This document shows, piece after piece, positions 29,227-38,294 of a stretch of DNA of 64,000 bases (position 1 is the stretch's first letter; each line of letters starts with the position of its first letter). The stretch spans positions 1 to 64,000 of the forward strand of contig JACPNS010000004.1 in the NCBI GenBank assembly GCA_016185345.1. Direction: 5' to 3'. The stretch comes from Solirubrobacterales bacterium (lineage in GTDB: Bacteria; Actinomycetota; Thermoleophilia; Solirubrobacterales; JACPNS01). The translations under genes were made by a program, and so were the position numbers. The notes below the pieces were generated by a model. The model searched no databases. It was not told where the DNA came from and saw only the letters and a program-made list of their open reading frames with translations.

Positions 29227-30111
29227 GTGGGAACTCTCTCAGTATGGGTCAAGGCGTCGCGTCCCAAGACACTTCCGGCTGCGCTTGCTCCGGTCGCTGT
29301 CGGCACTTCTCTGGCTGCTGGCCCTGCTGGTGTTTTCGAGCCGCTGGTTCTGATCGCCACGATCGTTGGCGCACTGTTCATCCAGATCGGCACGAACCTT
29401 TCTAACGACTACGAAGACGCGCGTCGCGGCGCGGACACCGAGGATCGAGTTGGACCGGTTCGCGTGACGGCTGGCGGCCTTGTGCCGCCGAAGTACGTGC
29501 TGTACGCAACTTGGATCGCTTTCGCGATCGCTGCGGTCGCGGGCGTCTACCTGGTGATCGAGGCTGGATGGGAGCTGATCCTGATCGGCGCGGCTTCGAT
29601 CATTGCCGGTGTGCTTTATACCGGAGGGCCGCGGCCGTACGGCTACATCGGGCTTGGCGAGGTCTTCGTGTTTCTCTTTTTCGGCGTGGTTGCCGTCACG
29701 GGTTCCTACTTCGTGCAGACAACAGTGTTCGCGTGGGAGGCCGTCGCCGTTTCGATTCCGGTTGGACTGCTCGCCTGCTCGCTGCTGATGGTCAACAACA
29801 TCCGCGACATCGACACCGATCGCCGAGCTGGCAAGAAGACTTTGGCTGTGCGACTAGGGCGCGAGAAGATGCGCACGATCTTCAGCGCGACGATCCTGAT
29901 CGCGTTCCTACTGGTTCCGATCGTATGGCTGGCTACTGGTCTGACTGCCTGGATGAACCTTGCTCTGCTCGCCTTACCGCTCTGGGCGCCGCTCGCTCGC
30001 ACCGTCCGCGAGCGCACCGATGGTGCCGCACTCAACAAGGCCCTGGGCGAAAGCGCCCGCCTGGAACTGGTCTTTTGCGTGCTTCTTTCAATCGGATTGC
30101 TGCTCGCGTAA
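29227..30111 (+). CDS. menA: 1,4-dihydroxy-2-naphthoate polyprenyltransferase
   Basis: Membrane UbiA-family prenyltransferase that attaches the isoprenoid tail to DHNA. It has 294 residues from the GTG at 29227 and about eight hydrophobic segments. Two Asp-rich motifs bind the prenyl diphosphate: NLSNDYEDARRGAD near residue 55 and NNIRDIDTDRRAGKKTLA near residue 180. The GTG starts 1 bp after the menB stop, implying coupling. The frame is open further upstream but would lie inside menB. Confidence 0.94.
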   Translation: MGTLSVWVKASRPKTLPAALAPVAVGTSLAAGPAGVFEPLVLIATIVGALFIQIGTNLSNDYEDARRGADTEDRVGPVRVTAGGLVPPKYVLYATWIAFAIAAVAGVYLVIEAGWELILIGAASIIAGVLYTGGPRPYGYIGLGEVFVFLFFGVVAVTGSYFVQTTVFAWEAVAVSIPVGLLACSLLMVNNIRDIDTDRRAGKKTLAVRLGREKMRTIFSATILIAFLLVPIVWLATGLTAWMNLALLALPLWAPLARTVRERTDGAALNKALGESARLELVFCVLLSIGLLLA

Positions 30112-30134
30112 AGCGTTCGCTTTACCCTTGACCC

Positions 30135-31217
30135 ATGAAGATTGATCGGGTCGAGCTCTTTTCGCTGAGGTTGCCTCTGCGCACGCCGTTTCACTCGGCC
30201 GGAGGCACGACCGACTATCGCGATCTTGGGGTGCTTCGGCTGACCGACGAGGAGGGCCGTACTGGAGTCGGAGAGATCACTCCGTACCCCGACCCGATCG
30301 CTCCGCCGTTGGATGATCTGATCGCTGCCTTTGAGGGCGGCGCGCGGGACCAGCTGCTCGATGCTGAGATTTTTGACCACGGACTTACGCTTGATGTGAA
30401 GCTGCCGGCCACAGTCGAGTCTGCGATTGACGTTGCCTTGCTCGACCTACTGGCGCGGCGCGAGGAGATCCGCGTGGCCGACCTGATCGGCACGAGCGTT
30501 CAGGAACAGATCGCGGTCAACGCGACGATCACCGCGCTTGACCCGGATGAGGTCGCGACGCTTGGCGAGCGCGCGGTTGAGGCCGGCTTCTCGACGATCA
30601 AGCTCAAAGTTGGTTTTGCTGCCGACGATCGCTGGCGGCTTGAGGCACTTCGCGACGCTGTTGGTTTTCAGACTTTGATTCGACTGGACGCGAACGGCAG
30701 CTGGTACACCAGCGAAGCCATTGAACGCATCGCCGAGTTCCAGGAGTTCGGTCTTGAGTTGATTGAGCAGCCGGTGGCGCCGGAGGACCTGGCGTCGATG
30801 CATCGCGTTCGTGACGCGTCGATGGTTCCGATCGTGGCCGATGAGGGTGTGCGGTCGGTGGCGGATCTTGACCTGCACGTTGCCAATGGCGCGTGTGATG
30901 GCGTGGCGATCAAACTCGCTCAGGTCGGCGGGATCACCAGCGCGTCGGTTCTCGCCAGCAATGCGTCGAAGGCTGGCCTGTTGACATTCGTGACGAGCAC
31001 GCTTGACGGACCAGTGGGCCTAGCTGCCGGACTGCACTTTGCGGCGGCGCGGGCTGACTTCTCGGTGGCCAATGGCCTCGCGACGGGTGGACTTTTCGAG
31101 GAGAGCTACGCCTTCGGGCTTCCCGACGTCGTTGATGGCGCGCTGCAGCTGACCGACGCGCCCGGGCTCGGAATCGAGCTCGACGAAGACGCGCTGCTTG
31201 ATCTTTCGATCAGCTGA
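30135..31217 (+). CDS. menC: o-Succinylbenzoate synthase
   Basis: Enolase-superfamily dehydratase of menaquinone synthesis, 360 aa. The barrel shows the catalytic KLKVG Lys pair, metal ligands RLDANGSW (Asp), ELIEQPVAPED (Glu) and IVADEGVRS (Glu), and the second catalytic Lys in AIKLAQVGG. The same fold includes dipeptide epimerases; the men neighbours decide the assignment. Last gene of menBAC, followed by a convergent hairpin. Confidence 0.92.
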   Translation: MKIDRVELFSLRLPLRTPFHSAGGTTDYRDLGVLRLTDEEGRTGVGEITPYPDPIAPPLDDLIAAFEGGARDQLLDAEIFDHGLTLDVKLPATVESAIDVALLDLLARREEIRVADLIGTSVQEQIAVNATITALDPDEVATLGERAVEAGFSTIKLKVGFAADDRWRLEALRDAVGFQTLIRLDANGSWYTSEAIERIAEFQEFGLELIEQPVAPEDLASMHRVRDASMVPIVADEGVRSVADLDLHVANGACDGVAIKLAQVGGITSASVLASNASKAGLLTFVTSTLDGPVGLAAGLHFAAARADFSVANGLATGGLFEESYAFGLPDVVDGALQLTDAPGLGIELDEDALLDLSIS

Positions 31218-31240
31218 CTCAGTACCCAAGCCAGAAATAT

Positions 31241-31273
31241 TCCACAGTCGACCCCGCCGGGGCAGAGTGTGGA
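31241..31273. terminator. Convergent hairpin between menC and menH
   Basis: Outer arms TCCACA and TGTGGA enclose an inner CCCCGCCGGGG stem in the 67-bp space between convergent genes. There is no clear T-tract on either strand; terminator function is inferred from position. Confidence 0.5.
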
Positions 31274-31284
31274 CTAGATCCCGC

Positions 31285-32037
31285 TCAACCGAGCGACTCA
31301 AGGAAATCCGTCACGGCATAGGCGACCGCGGCGGGTTGCGCGAGGTGAACTCCGTGTGCCACCTCCGGCACGACGACCAGCTTCGCGCCGGGTATCTCCT
31401 CACTGAGCCTTTCCGCATGACGCGAGTACGTCACGTCGCGCTCCCCCGTCATCAGGAGCGTCGGCACGGCGATCTCTCCCAGCCGATCCCACATCGGCTC
31501 ATACGCGGACTGACCTAGCCCGCGCAGCGCCGCGGCGAGGGCAACGGGATCCTGCCGCAGCCGATCGGGCCGTTGCTGCTCAATCAAGACCTGAGACTGC
31601 TCACCCAGCGCAGGCACGCGTTCCCAGAGATTCACAAAGTCTTCGATCTTCCCTGCCTCGATCCGCGTGCTCAACGCAAAGTCGCGACTTCGGCGATCCG
31701 CACGAGCAATCGGATCCTCGATTCCGGGAATACCGCTTTCGATGATCAAGGCGGTGACGGACTCCGGCGCATTCAGGGCGAGATCAAAAGCTGCGCGTGC
31801 GCCCTGGGAATAGCCCCACACGACCGCGGGCCGTTCGATGGACTCCAAGAGGATCTCCCGGGCGAGCTCAGGTGTAGGTTCGCCACGAGTAAGCGCAGTT
31901 TCTCCATGCCCAGGCAACTCAGGAGCAACAACACTCACCCCGGCCGGTAGCTTTTCGATCGTCGCTTCCCATGACGCAGGTGTCTGCGCGAAACCATGCA
32001 CGAGGACGAGCGGATAGTCGGATGCGGCCACAATCAC
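31285..32037 (-). CDS. menH: Alpha/beta hydrolase, probable SHCHC synthase
   Basis: A 250-aa alpha/beta-hydrolase: oxyanion HGFAQTPASW, PELPGHGET, nucleophile elbow WGYSQGARAAF and catalytic His in VAHGVHLAQP. Lying back to back with menD, it is most likely MenH, which removes pyruvate from SEPHCHC. The start is uncertain. GTG codons at 32037 or 32031 keep it clear of menD, whose ATG is at 32043, while the ATG at 32064 would overlap it. It points away from the other men genes. Confidence 0.85.
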   Translation of the reverse strand: MIVAASDYPLVLVHGFAQTPASWEATIEKLPAGVSVVAPELPGHGETALTRGEPTPELAREILLESIERPAVVWGYSQGARAAFDLALNAPESVTALIIESGIPGIEDPIARADRRSRDFALSTRIEAGKIEDFVNLWERVPALGEQSQVLIEQQRPDRLRQDPVALAAALRGLGQSAYEPMWDRLGEIAVPTLLMTGERDVTYSRHAERLSEEIPGAKLVVVPEVAHGVHLAQPAAVAYAVTDFLESLG

Positions 32038-32042
32038 ACCTG

Positions 32043-33800
32043 ATGGATTTGACCAACGAGACATTTGCCCCGCTGCGCGTGATGATCGACGAGTTCGTTC
32101 GCGCTGGCGTTGAGTACGCGGTCGTTGCTCCGGGGTCGCGGAATGCGCCGATTGCCTATGCGATCGGCGACCACGCCGGGCTGAAAACTTGGAGCGTCGT
32201 CGACGAGCGCCAGGCGGGATTCTTTGCGCTCGGGCTGGCCAAGAGTACTGGCAAGCCGGCGATCGTCACCTGCACGTCCGGGAGCGCTGCGGCCAACCTC
32301 CACCCCGCGATCATCGAAGCTTCGCACGCTGGTATTCCGCTGATCGTGCTCACTGCGGATCGTCCGCCCGAGCTGCGCGACGTTGGCGCAGGACAGGCGA
32401 TCGATCAGATCAACCTTTACGGCGGCGCGGTGCGCTGGTTTGTCGAGGCGGGAAACCATCCGATCAGCGACCAGACCCTACGTCACTTTCGCGCGCTCGG
32501 CTCGCGGGCAGTGGCCGAAGCCACGGCGCACAACCCCGGCCCCGTGCACATCAATCTTCCGCTCCGCGAGCCGCTGTCCCCAACGGATGCGGACCTCGGC
32601 GAGGCCGTCGATTCGCTTGGTGCAGTCGGGCGCGCTGACGGCGCGTCGTGGACAGCGGAACCCGCGGCGAAGCCCGTTGCTCAGGATCTTTACAGCGCGC
32701 TGGCTGCGGCCAAGCGCCCGATCATCGTCGTCGGAGACCAACACCAGCGAGACCTTGCGCTTACGATTTCCCATCTTTCAACAGCGACCGGCATTCCAGT
32801 CTTTGCCGACTCGCTCTCGCAGTTGCGTCGGACACAGCTCGCCGAGCACTCGCCGATCGTGGCTGCGTATGACCTGATCCTGCGTTCGCAGCCGGTTCGG
32901 AAGCAACTCGTTCCCGACCTGATCGTGCGTGTCGGCGAGATGCCGACTTCGAAGCCGCTCCGCAGCTGGCTCGCAGAAGTCGATTGCCGGCAGATCGCGC
33001 TTGACCCGCGCGGCGGCTGGCGGGACCCAACTCGCAGTGCAAGCGGCGTCTGGGTCTGCGATCCGCTGGCGACCTTCACGGGGGCGGCTGCACGCGTCGA
33101 GGGACACCTGGCTTTGACCAGATGGACCACCGCGTGGACCGGACTCGAGCGCGCGACGCAGTCGGCGATCGATCATGCACTCAGAGAGGAAGCCTTTCCG
33201 TTTGAGCCCGCCGTGTACCGCTCGCTGATCGGCGGACTCCAGGGTGGGGCGAGCATCTTCGTTTCCTCGTCGATGCCGATCCGCGACGTCGAGTCATATG
33301 GACCGATCGGTCGCGACGATCTGAGGTACCTTTCGAACCGCGGGGCAAACGGCATTGACGGTGTGATCAGTACGGCACTTGGCGTTCGAGCGCCGTACAA
33401 CTGCGACCGCGTGATCGTGCTCACCGGCGACCTGGCCTTCCTCTACGACGCCAGCGCGCTGGCAATCGCCAAGCGCCACGACATTCCGCTCACGATCGTC
33501 TGCGTCGACAACGACGGCGGTGGGATCTTCTCGTTCTTGCCCGTGGCCGAGCATCAAGATCACTTTGAAGAGCTGATCGCAACGCCCTCGGGCGTTGACG
33601 TGGAAGCTGTCGCAAGGGCATATGGCTTTGAGTACTCAACACCTCGTGGCGTGGAGGAGCTGGCGGCAGCGGTCGAGCGGCCGGGGTTCGTGCATTTGAA
33701 GACCGATCGTGGCGCCAACAAGGCTGCTCACGATCGTGTTGCGGCGCACGTGCTCGAGTCAGTAGCTGCCGCGCTGACCGAGACAGGTGTATTTCACTGA
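32043..33800 (+). CDS. menD: SEPHCHC synthase (2-succinyl-5-enolpyruvyl-6-hydroxy-3-cyclohexene-1-carboxylate synthase)
   Basis: Thiamine-diphosphate enzyme that joins isochorismate and 2-oxoglutarate. The 585-aa protein starts MDLTNETFAPLRVMIDEFVR, has the catalytic-Glu region VVDERQAGFFALGLAK, LTADRPPELRDVGAGQAIDQ and the MenD-type SNRGANGIDGVISTALG. The ThDP-binding motif is GDLAFLYDASAL...DNDGGGIF. The ATG at 32043 begins family sequence; the 24 residues upstream are dropped. Its 3' end overlaps the convergent toxin gene by 7 bp. Confidence 0.96.
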   Translation: MDLTNETFAPLRVMIDEFVRAGVEYAVVAPGSRNAPIAYAIGDHAGLKTWSVVDERQAGFFALGLAKSTGKPAIVTCTSGSAAANLHPAIIEASHAGIPLIVLTADRPPELRDVGAGQAIDQINLYGGAVRWFVEAGNHPISDQTLRHFRALGSRAVAEATAHNPGPVHINLPLREPLSPTDADLGEAVDSLGAVGRADGASWTAEPAAKPVAQDLYSALAAAKRPIIVVGDQHQRDLALTISHLSTATGIPVFADSLSQLRRTQLAEHSPIVAAYDLILRSQPVRKQLVPDLIVRVGEMPTSKPLRSWLAEVDCRQIALDPRGGWRDPTRSASGVWVCDPLATFTGAAARVEGHLALTRWTTAWTGLERATQSAIDHALREEAFPFEPAVYRSLIGGLQGGASIFVSSSMPIRDVESYGPIGRDDLRYLSNRGANGIDGVISTALGVRAPYNCDRVIVLTGDLAFLYDASALAIAKRHDIPLTIVCVDNDGGGIFSFLPVAEHQDHFEELIATPSGVDVEAVARAYGFEYSTPRGVEELAAAVERPGFVHLKTDRGANKAAHDRVAAHVLESVAAALTETGVFH

Positions 33801-34252
33801 CTCTCGATCAGGAGCCGTGCCAAGTCCGACTGGTCGGATGGATCGACCCAAAGGTCGCCTGCTGCGCTGCCCAATCCCTTGTCGCGAGTGACGAGCGCCC
33901 GTGCTCCGATGCGATGTGCGGAGGCGAGGATAAGCGCGTCGCGTCCAGAGATTCGCTCGTGCGCCTCCAAGAGCGAAAGCGCATCTGACAACAACCCACG
34001 ATCAAGCTCGACGATTTTGTAGGCGCTCTCGACATGACGAGCCGCGGCGAGAGCCCGATTTCTGTCGCCCCCGCGACGAGCGGTCACGCTGAACACCTCT
34101 TGGACGGATTCGAGCGAAGCGTGAGCATCAATCCCGCCGTTGATGGCACTTGAAATCACATGTCTCGAGGCGTGACAGAGTCGCTCGTCGGATCCGGACG
34201 CGTCGAGGAACACCGTTGAGTCCAAAAGCGTCACCGTCGCGGAAGGGGCCAC
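33794..34252 (-). CDS. vapC: PIN-domain toxin (VapC-like)
   Basis: A 152-aa PIN-domain ribonuclease. The acidic active-site residues appear in LLDSTVFLDA, ESVQEVFSVTARRGGD, ERISGRDALILASAH and LVTRDKGLG. VapC toxins usually cut tRNA or rRNA. The GTG start shares its G with the antitoxin stop (TAGTG), so the pair is translationally coupled. It is inserted between menD and menF and reads into the 3' end of menD. Confidence 0.88.
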   Translation of the reverse strand: MAPSATVTLLDSTVFLDASGSDERLCHASRHVISSAINGGIDAHASLESVQEVFSVTARRGGDRNRALAAARHVESAYKIVELDRGLLSDALSLLEAHERISGRDALILASAHRIGARALVTRDKGLGSAAGDLWVDPSDQSDLARLLIESQ

Positions 34253-34527
34253 TACGCGTCCTCGAAAACCGACGAGGTGTGCGCAGCCTCGATGTCTCGC
34301 TTCATCTGGTCAACCGAACCGAAGTCGATTGGTGGAGCTGCTGAAAGGAAGTCCAGATGAGCCTGCTGTCGCTGGGTACGAGAGGAATCTTCGAGCGCCA
34401 GGTCGATCGCAGAACGAACAAACTCGCCAACGGAAACACCCTTCGAACTGGCCGCCGAGGACAGGCGGTCCATCCGTGCGTCGTCCACAAGCACTTGCAG
34501 TCTGTTGTTGAGCGTAGACATGCTCAT
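34252..34527 (-). CDS. vapB: Ribbon-helix-helix antitoxin (VapB-like)
   Basis: A 91-aa protein whose first 50 residues (LNNRLQVLVDDARMDRLSSA, GVSVGEFVRSAIDLALED) look like a ribbon-helix-helix DNA-binding domain. The C-terminal part, with FGSVDQMKRDIEAAHTS, would bind and neutralise the PIN toxin. The start could be 34527 (MSMSTL) or 34521 (MSTL). A CATGCT/AGCATG inverted repeat lies over its start region. Confidence 0.85.
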   Translation of the reverse strand: MSMSTLNNRLQVLVDDARMDRLSSAASSKGVSVGEFVRSAIDLALEDSSRTQRQQAHLDFLSAAPPIDFGSVDQMKRDIEAAHTSSVFEDA

Positions 34528-34538
34528 ACATTAGCATG
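34519..34538. promoter_or_regulatory. Palindromic operator of the toxin-antitoxin pair
   Basis: CATGCT-(8 bp)-AGCATG is a perfect inverted repeat overlapping the antitoxin start. Upstream on the minus strand TTGACC and TAATGT with a 15-bp spacer could be the promoter. Such repeats are typical for autoregulation by VapB/VapBC complexes. Confidence 0.5.
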
Positions 34539-34550
34539 TTTTTGCTCAGG

Positions 34551-36050
34551 TCAAGAAAGTGCCAACACGGGCAAAAGCGCCTGGAGTTTGGTTTCAGTCT
34601 CGGCCAACTCAGCAGCCGGGTCCGAATCTCCAACGATTCCGCAGCCTGCGAACAGCCGCGCCTGCGGCCCTTCAATCAACGCGCTACGCAAGGCCACGTG
34701 GAACTCACCGTCCTCGAACAGGTCTGTCCACCCCACGCCGCCTGTGTACCAACCACGGTCGAAGCCTTCGAGCGCCTTGATGCGGTCGCGCACGTCGCCC
34801 CATGGCTCGCCGCCGACCGCCGGAGTTGGGTGCAGGAAGCCGGCGAGTTCAATGACTGGCCGAGGCTCCGTGAGCTGAGCGCGGATTGGTGTTGCCAGGT
34901 GCTGGATGTTCTTGAACTTCACGAGCTCCGGGGATTCGCCCGCGGAGATCCACGCCGAGTAGCGACCGAGCGTGCGCTCAATTCGCTCGACCACGATGGC
35001 GTGCTCCTGACGGTTCTTGTCGCTCATCATCAGCTGGGTGCCGAGGTGGGCGTCGGTCTCGGGGTCCGCACCGCGGCGCATCGAGCCGGCCAGCGCCATG
35101 GTCGAGGCACGTCGTCCTTCGCGGCGGATCAACAGTTCAGGTGATGCGCCGAGGAAGGTCCTCTGACCCTGACCGAGCGCGAACGTCGTGCACTCCGGGA
35201 AGGCCGCTTCAAGGCCACGCACAGCATTGAACGGATCTATCGCCATTTCGCGTCGCAGATTCACTTCCCGCGCAAGAACGATCTTCTCGTACTTGCCAAT
35301 CTGAATCTGCTTGGAAGCATCTTCGACCGCGCGTTCGAAGTGTTCGGGAGAGGCCACAGAGCTGACAACTGCGGGTCCCGGTCGCGGCACGAACAGACTG
35401 GGCGCGAGGTCTTCGTCGAGGCGTAATTGCTCTACGGTGCGTTCGACTGCGTCCATCGTTCGCGCCACGGTGTCGCCCGGAGACATCTGAAGATTGAGCG
35501 TCAAACGAGCCTGCGGGTTCGCCCCGCCGCGACGAACGATCGAAGCTTGTGGCAGGACGAGTTCGCTTGACGGGTAGTCACGCCAGAGGTCCGACTGAAC
35601 TTCGGAGTCCAGAAACGCGAATCCGCCGACCCAGACGATTCCCGATCCCGATGGTGCATCTGGATCGTTGAACAGATCATCAATGAGGGCGGCCTCGAGG
35701 GCTTCTCCACAGGCTTCGGCAAGTCCGTCGAACCGTTGATCGCTCGCAGCAACGATGCTCTGAGTCCGGCCCAGCGTCGCAAGCACAAAATCGTCGCGAG
35801 CGGGCTGGGAGAACACAGACCAATCAACCTGCTGCAGCGCGGTTCCTTTTATGTGCGCCAACGGGTCGATCCCGGCCGGAAGGCGAACCGTGACTGATGC
35901 GACTACGGAGCGACTGCGGGTGCTGGCAAGGGTGAGGGCCTCTTCGGCACGCTCCGCCAGCCGCGCGTAAGCAGCCGCGTCAAACCCGTGCGAGACCCCC
36001 GGGGGCGCGGACCGGCCTGACGCCCGCCTCGCTCGCCCCCAGAAAACCAT
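34551..36050 (-). CDS. menF: Isochorismate synthase
   Basis: Chorismate-utilising enzyme that opens the menaquinone pathway, 499 aa. The C-terminal half has the family pattern: KYEKIVLAREVNLRRE, FLGASPELLIRREG, ALAGSMRRGADPETD, HLATPIRAQL, HPTPAVGGEPW and WYTGGVGWTD. The N-terminal 150 residues are less conserved. Salicylate or anthranilate synthases share the fold, but the men genes beside it favour MenF. It starts 8 bp after the ilvN stop on the same strand. Confidence 0.9.
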   Translation of the reverse strand: MVFWGRARRASGRSAPPGVSHGFDAAAYARLAERAEEALTLASTRSRSVVASVTVRLPAGIDPLAHIKGTALQQVDWSVFSQPARDDFVLATLGRTQSIVAASDQRFDGLAEACGEALEAALIDDLFNDPDAPSGSGIVWVGGFAFLDSEVQSDLWRDYPSSELVLPQASIVRRGGANPQARLTLNLQMSPGDTVARTMDAVERTVEQLRLDEDLAPSLFVPRPGPAVVSSVASPEHFERAVEDASKQIQIGKYEKIVLAREVNLRREMAIDPFNAVRGLEAAFPECTTFALGQGQRTFLGASPELLIRREGRRASTMALAGSMRRGADPETDAHLGTQLMMSDKNRQEHAIVVERIERTLGRYSAWISAGESPELVKFKNIQHLATPIRAQLTEPRPVIELAGFLHPTPAVGGEPWGDVRDRIKALEGFDRGWYTGGVGWTDLFEDGEFHVALRSALIEGPQARLFAGCGIVGDSDPAAELAETETKLQALLPVLALS

Positions 36051-36058
36051 CGCTCAGA

Positions 36059-36616
36059 TCAGGTCGTGTGCCGTCCGCGCTGCACGGCGATCTCGCCGGT
36101 GCGGACCATCTCGATCAGGCCGAAGGGCCGCACGAGCGACTCAAATGCCTCGATCTTCTCGTCGCTACCCGTCACTTCAACGGTGATCGACTTTCGGGCC
36201 ACGTCAACGACGCGGCCATGGAAGATCTCCGACAGCTGACTGATCTCCTGACGCGTGTGAGCGTCGGCGTCAATCTTGAAGAGCGCGAGCTCGCGAGCCA
36301 CGGTGTCGTGCGGCTCGAGGTCGCGGATCTTCAGCACGTGAACAAGCTTGTGCAGCTGCTTGGTCACCTGGTCGATCGGGTGCTCTGCACCGTCGATCGT
36401 CAGCGTGATGCGCGAGATCTTGTCGTCGTCGGTCGGACCGACGGCAAGCGTGTTGATGTTGTAGCCGCGACGCGCGAACAGTCCGCTGATGCGGGCGAGC
36501 ACACCGGGCTCGTTCTCCACGAGAATCGAGAGGACGTGCTTGCGGCCCATGATGCGCTGGCCGGTTGCCTGCAGGTCGGAGAGGCTGAATACTTCTTTGG
36601 TTCCTGGATCGCCCAT
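36059..36616 (-). CDS. ilvN: Acetolactate synthase small (regulatory) subunit
   Basis: Regulatory partner of IlvB that gives valine feedback inhibition. The 185-aa protein has an N-terminal ACT domain (VLSILVENEPGVLARISGLF, RGYNINTLAVGPT at about 25-100) and the ALS_ss_C domain. The frame begins MGDPGTKEVF; an internal ATG (MGRKHVLSI) would give a more usual N-terminus. The start at 36616 is 1 bp past the ilvB stop. Confidence 0.95.
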   Translation of the reverse strand: MGDPGTKEVFSLSDLQATGQRIMGRKHVLSILVENEPGVLARISGLFARRGYNINTLAVGPTDDDKISRITLTIDGAEHPIDQVTKQLHKLVHVLKIRDLEPHDTVARELALFKIDADAHTRQEISQLSEIFHGRVVDVARKSITVEVTGSDEKIEAFESLVRPFGLIEMVRTGEIAVQRGRHTT

Positions 36617-36617
36617 G

Positions 36618-38294
36618 TCAGCCCACCATGTCCCTTGCTGCCTGTCCGGCCGGAATCATCGGATACGTGTTTTCTTCCTTGGTCACTCGCACATCGACGA
36701 GCGCGGGGCCGTCGTGTTCGATGGCCTCCTTCAGGGTGCCGACGAGCTTGGTCTTGTCGGTCTCCTGCTTGGCCCAGATGCCATAGGCGTCCGCGAGCTT
36801 GACCCAGTCGGGCAGATTGCCCATGTCAACGTGGCTGTAGCGGCCGTCCCAGAAGAGCTCCTGCCACTGGCGGACCATCCCGAGGAAGCCGTTGTTCATC
36901 AGGAAGATCTTCACCGGGATCTTGTTCTCGGCGAGCGTTGCGAGCTCCTGGATGTTCATCTGAAGCGAACCGTCACCGGAGATGCAGACGACCAGCTGCT
37001 CGGGGTTGCCTGCGGCAGCGCCCATTGCGGCCGGCAGGCCAAAGCCCATCGTGCCGGCGCCACCTGAGTTGATCCAGCGGCGCGGTTCCGGGAAGTCGTA
37101 GTACTGCGCTGCCCACATCTGGTGCTGGCCGACGTCGCTGGCGACGATCGCCTGACCTTCGGTTGCCTCCCAGACTGCCTGGACCATGTACTGCGGCTTG
37201 ATCTCGTTGTCGGTGCTGTCCTCGTAGGTCAGCGGGTACTTCTCGCGCCAGTGCTCGATGCGCTCCCACCATTCCTTCATGCGGGACTCATCGGACTCGA
37301 GCGCGCGGTACTCCTCGGAGAAGCGCGGGAGGATCTCCTTGGCGTCGCCGACGATCGGAATGTGCGCCGGGACGTTCTTGCTGATCTCGGCCGGGTCAAC
37401 GTCGATGTGGACGAACTTGGCGTTCGGGGCGAACTCGCTGAGCTTGCCGGTGATGCGGTCGTCGAAGCGGGCGCCGATCGCGAGGATCAGGTCGGCTTCG
37501 TCCATTGCATAGTTGGCCGCGCGCGTGCCGTGCATGCCGAGCATGCCCAGCCACTGCGGATCCGGAGCCGGGTACGCACCCAGACCGTTCAGCGTGCACG
37601 TGACGGGGAACTTCTCGATCCGCGCGAGGTCGCGCAGTTCTTCTGAGGCGTTCGCGTTCACGACGCCGCCACCGACGTAGAAGACGGGACGCTTTGCGTT
37701 GGCCAGCGCCTTCGCCGCGAGGCGAATCTGCTTCGCGTTTCCGCTGTGGGTTGGCTGGTAGCCGGGCAGCGAGACGTCGTCGATTGGCACATAGTCAATC
37801 TCTGCGCGCGAGAGGTCCTGCGGGATGTCCACGAGGACCGGCCCCGGGCGACCTGTGCGGGCGACGTGGAAGGCCTCGTGGATCGCCTTCGGGATGTCGC
37901 GCGGGTCGCGGATCATGATCGAGTGCTTGACGATCGGCATCGTGATGCCGGTGATGTCAGCCTCTTGGAATCCGTCGGTGCCGAGCAGGTCGGTGCGGAC
38001 CTGGCCGGTGATGAAGACCGTCGGGACGGAGTCCATCATCGCGTCGGCGATCGGCGTGACGAGGTTCGTTGCGCCCGGGCCGCTGGTCGCAAGCGACACT
38101 CCGACCTTGCCGGTGGACTTGGCGTAGCCCTCGGCGGCGTGGCCTCCTCCGGCTTCGTGGCGCACAAGAATGTGGTTGATCCCTGCGTCGTAGATCGCGT
38201 CGTACGTGGGCAGATTTGCACCGCCCGGATAGCCGAACATGACGTCTACGCCCTCGTGTTTGAGCGCCGCCATCAAAGCTTCAACTGCTCGCAT
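36618..38294 (-). CDS. ilvB: Acetolactate synthase large (catalytic) subunit
   Basis: ThDP- and FAD-dependent enzyme that makes acetolactate or acetohydroxybutyrate. The 558-aa protein shows the catalytic-Glu region HEAGGGHAAEGYAK, QVRTDLLGTDGFQEADI, RFDDRITGKLSEFAPNA, and the ThDP motif GDGSLQMNIQELATLAE...NNGFLGMVRQWQ. AAAGGAGGG lies before the ATG. It heads ilvB-ilvN-menF. I found no leucine/valine-rich leader frame upstream. Confidence 0.97.
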   Translation of the reverse strand: MRAVEALMAALKHEGVDVMFGYPGGANLPTYDAIYDAGINHILVRHEAGGGHAAEGYAKSTGKVGVSLATSGPGATNLVTPIADAMMDSVPTVFITGQVRTDLLGTDGFQEADITGITMPIVKHSIMIRDPRDIPKAIHEAFHVARTGRPGPVLVDIPQDLSRAEIDYVPIDDVSLPGYQPTHSGNAKQIRLAAKALANAKRPVFYVGGGVVNANASEELRDLARIEKFPVTCTLNGLGAYPAPDPQWLGMLGMHGTRAANYAMDEADLILAIGARFDDRITGKLSEFAPNAKFVHIDVDPAEISKNVPAHIPIVGDAKEILPRFSEEYRALESDESRMKEWWERIEHWREKYPLTYEDSTDNEIKPQYMVQAVWEATEGQAIVASDVGQHQMWAAQYYDFPEPRRWINSGGAGTMGFGLPAAMGAAAGNPEQLVVCISGDGSLQMNIQELATLAENKIPVKIFLMNNGFLGMVRQWQELFWDGRYSHVDMGNLPDWVKLADAYGIWAKQETDKTKLVGTLKEAIEHDGPALVDVRVTKEENTYPMIPAGQAARDMVG

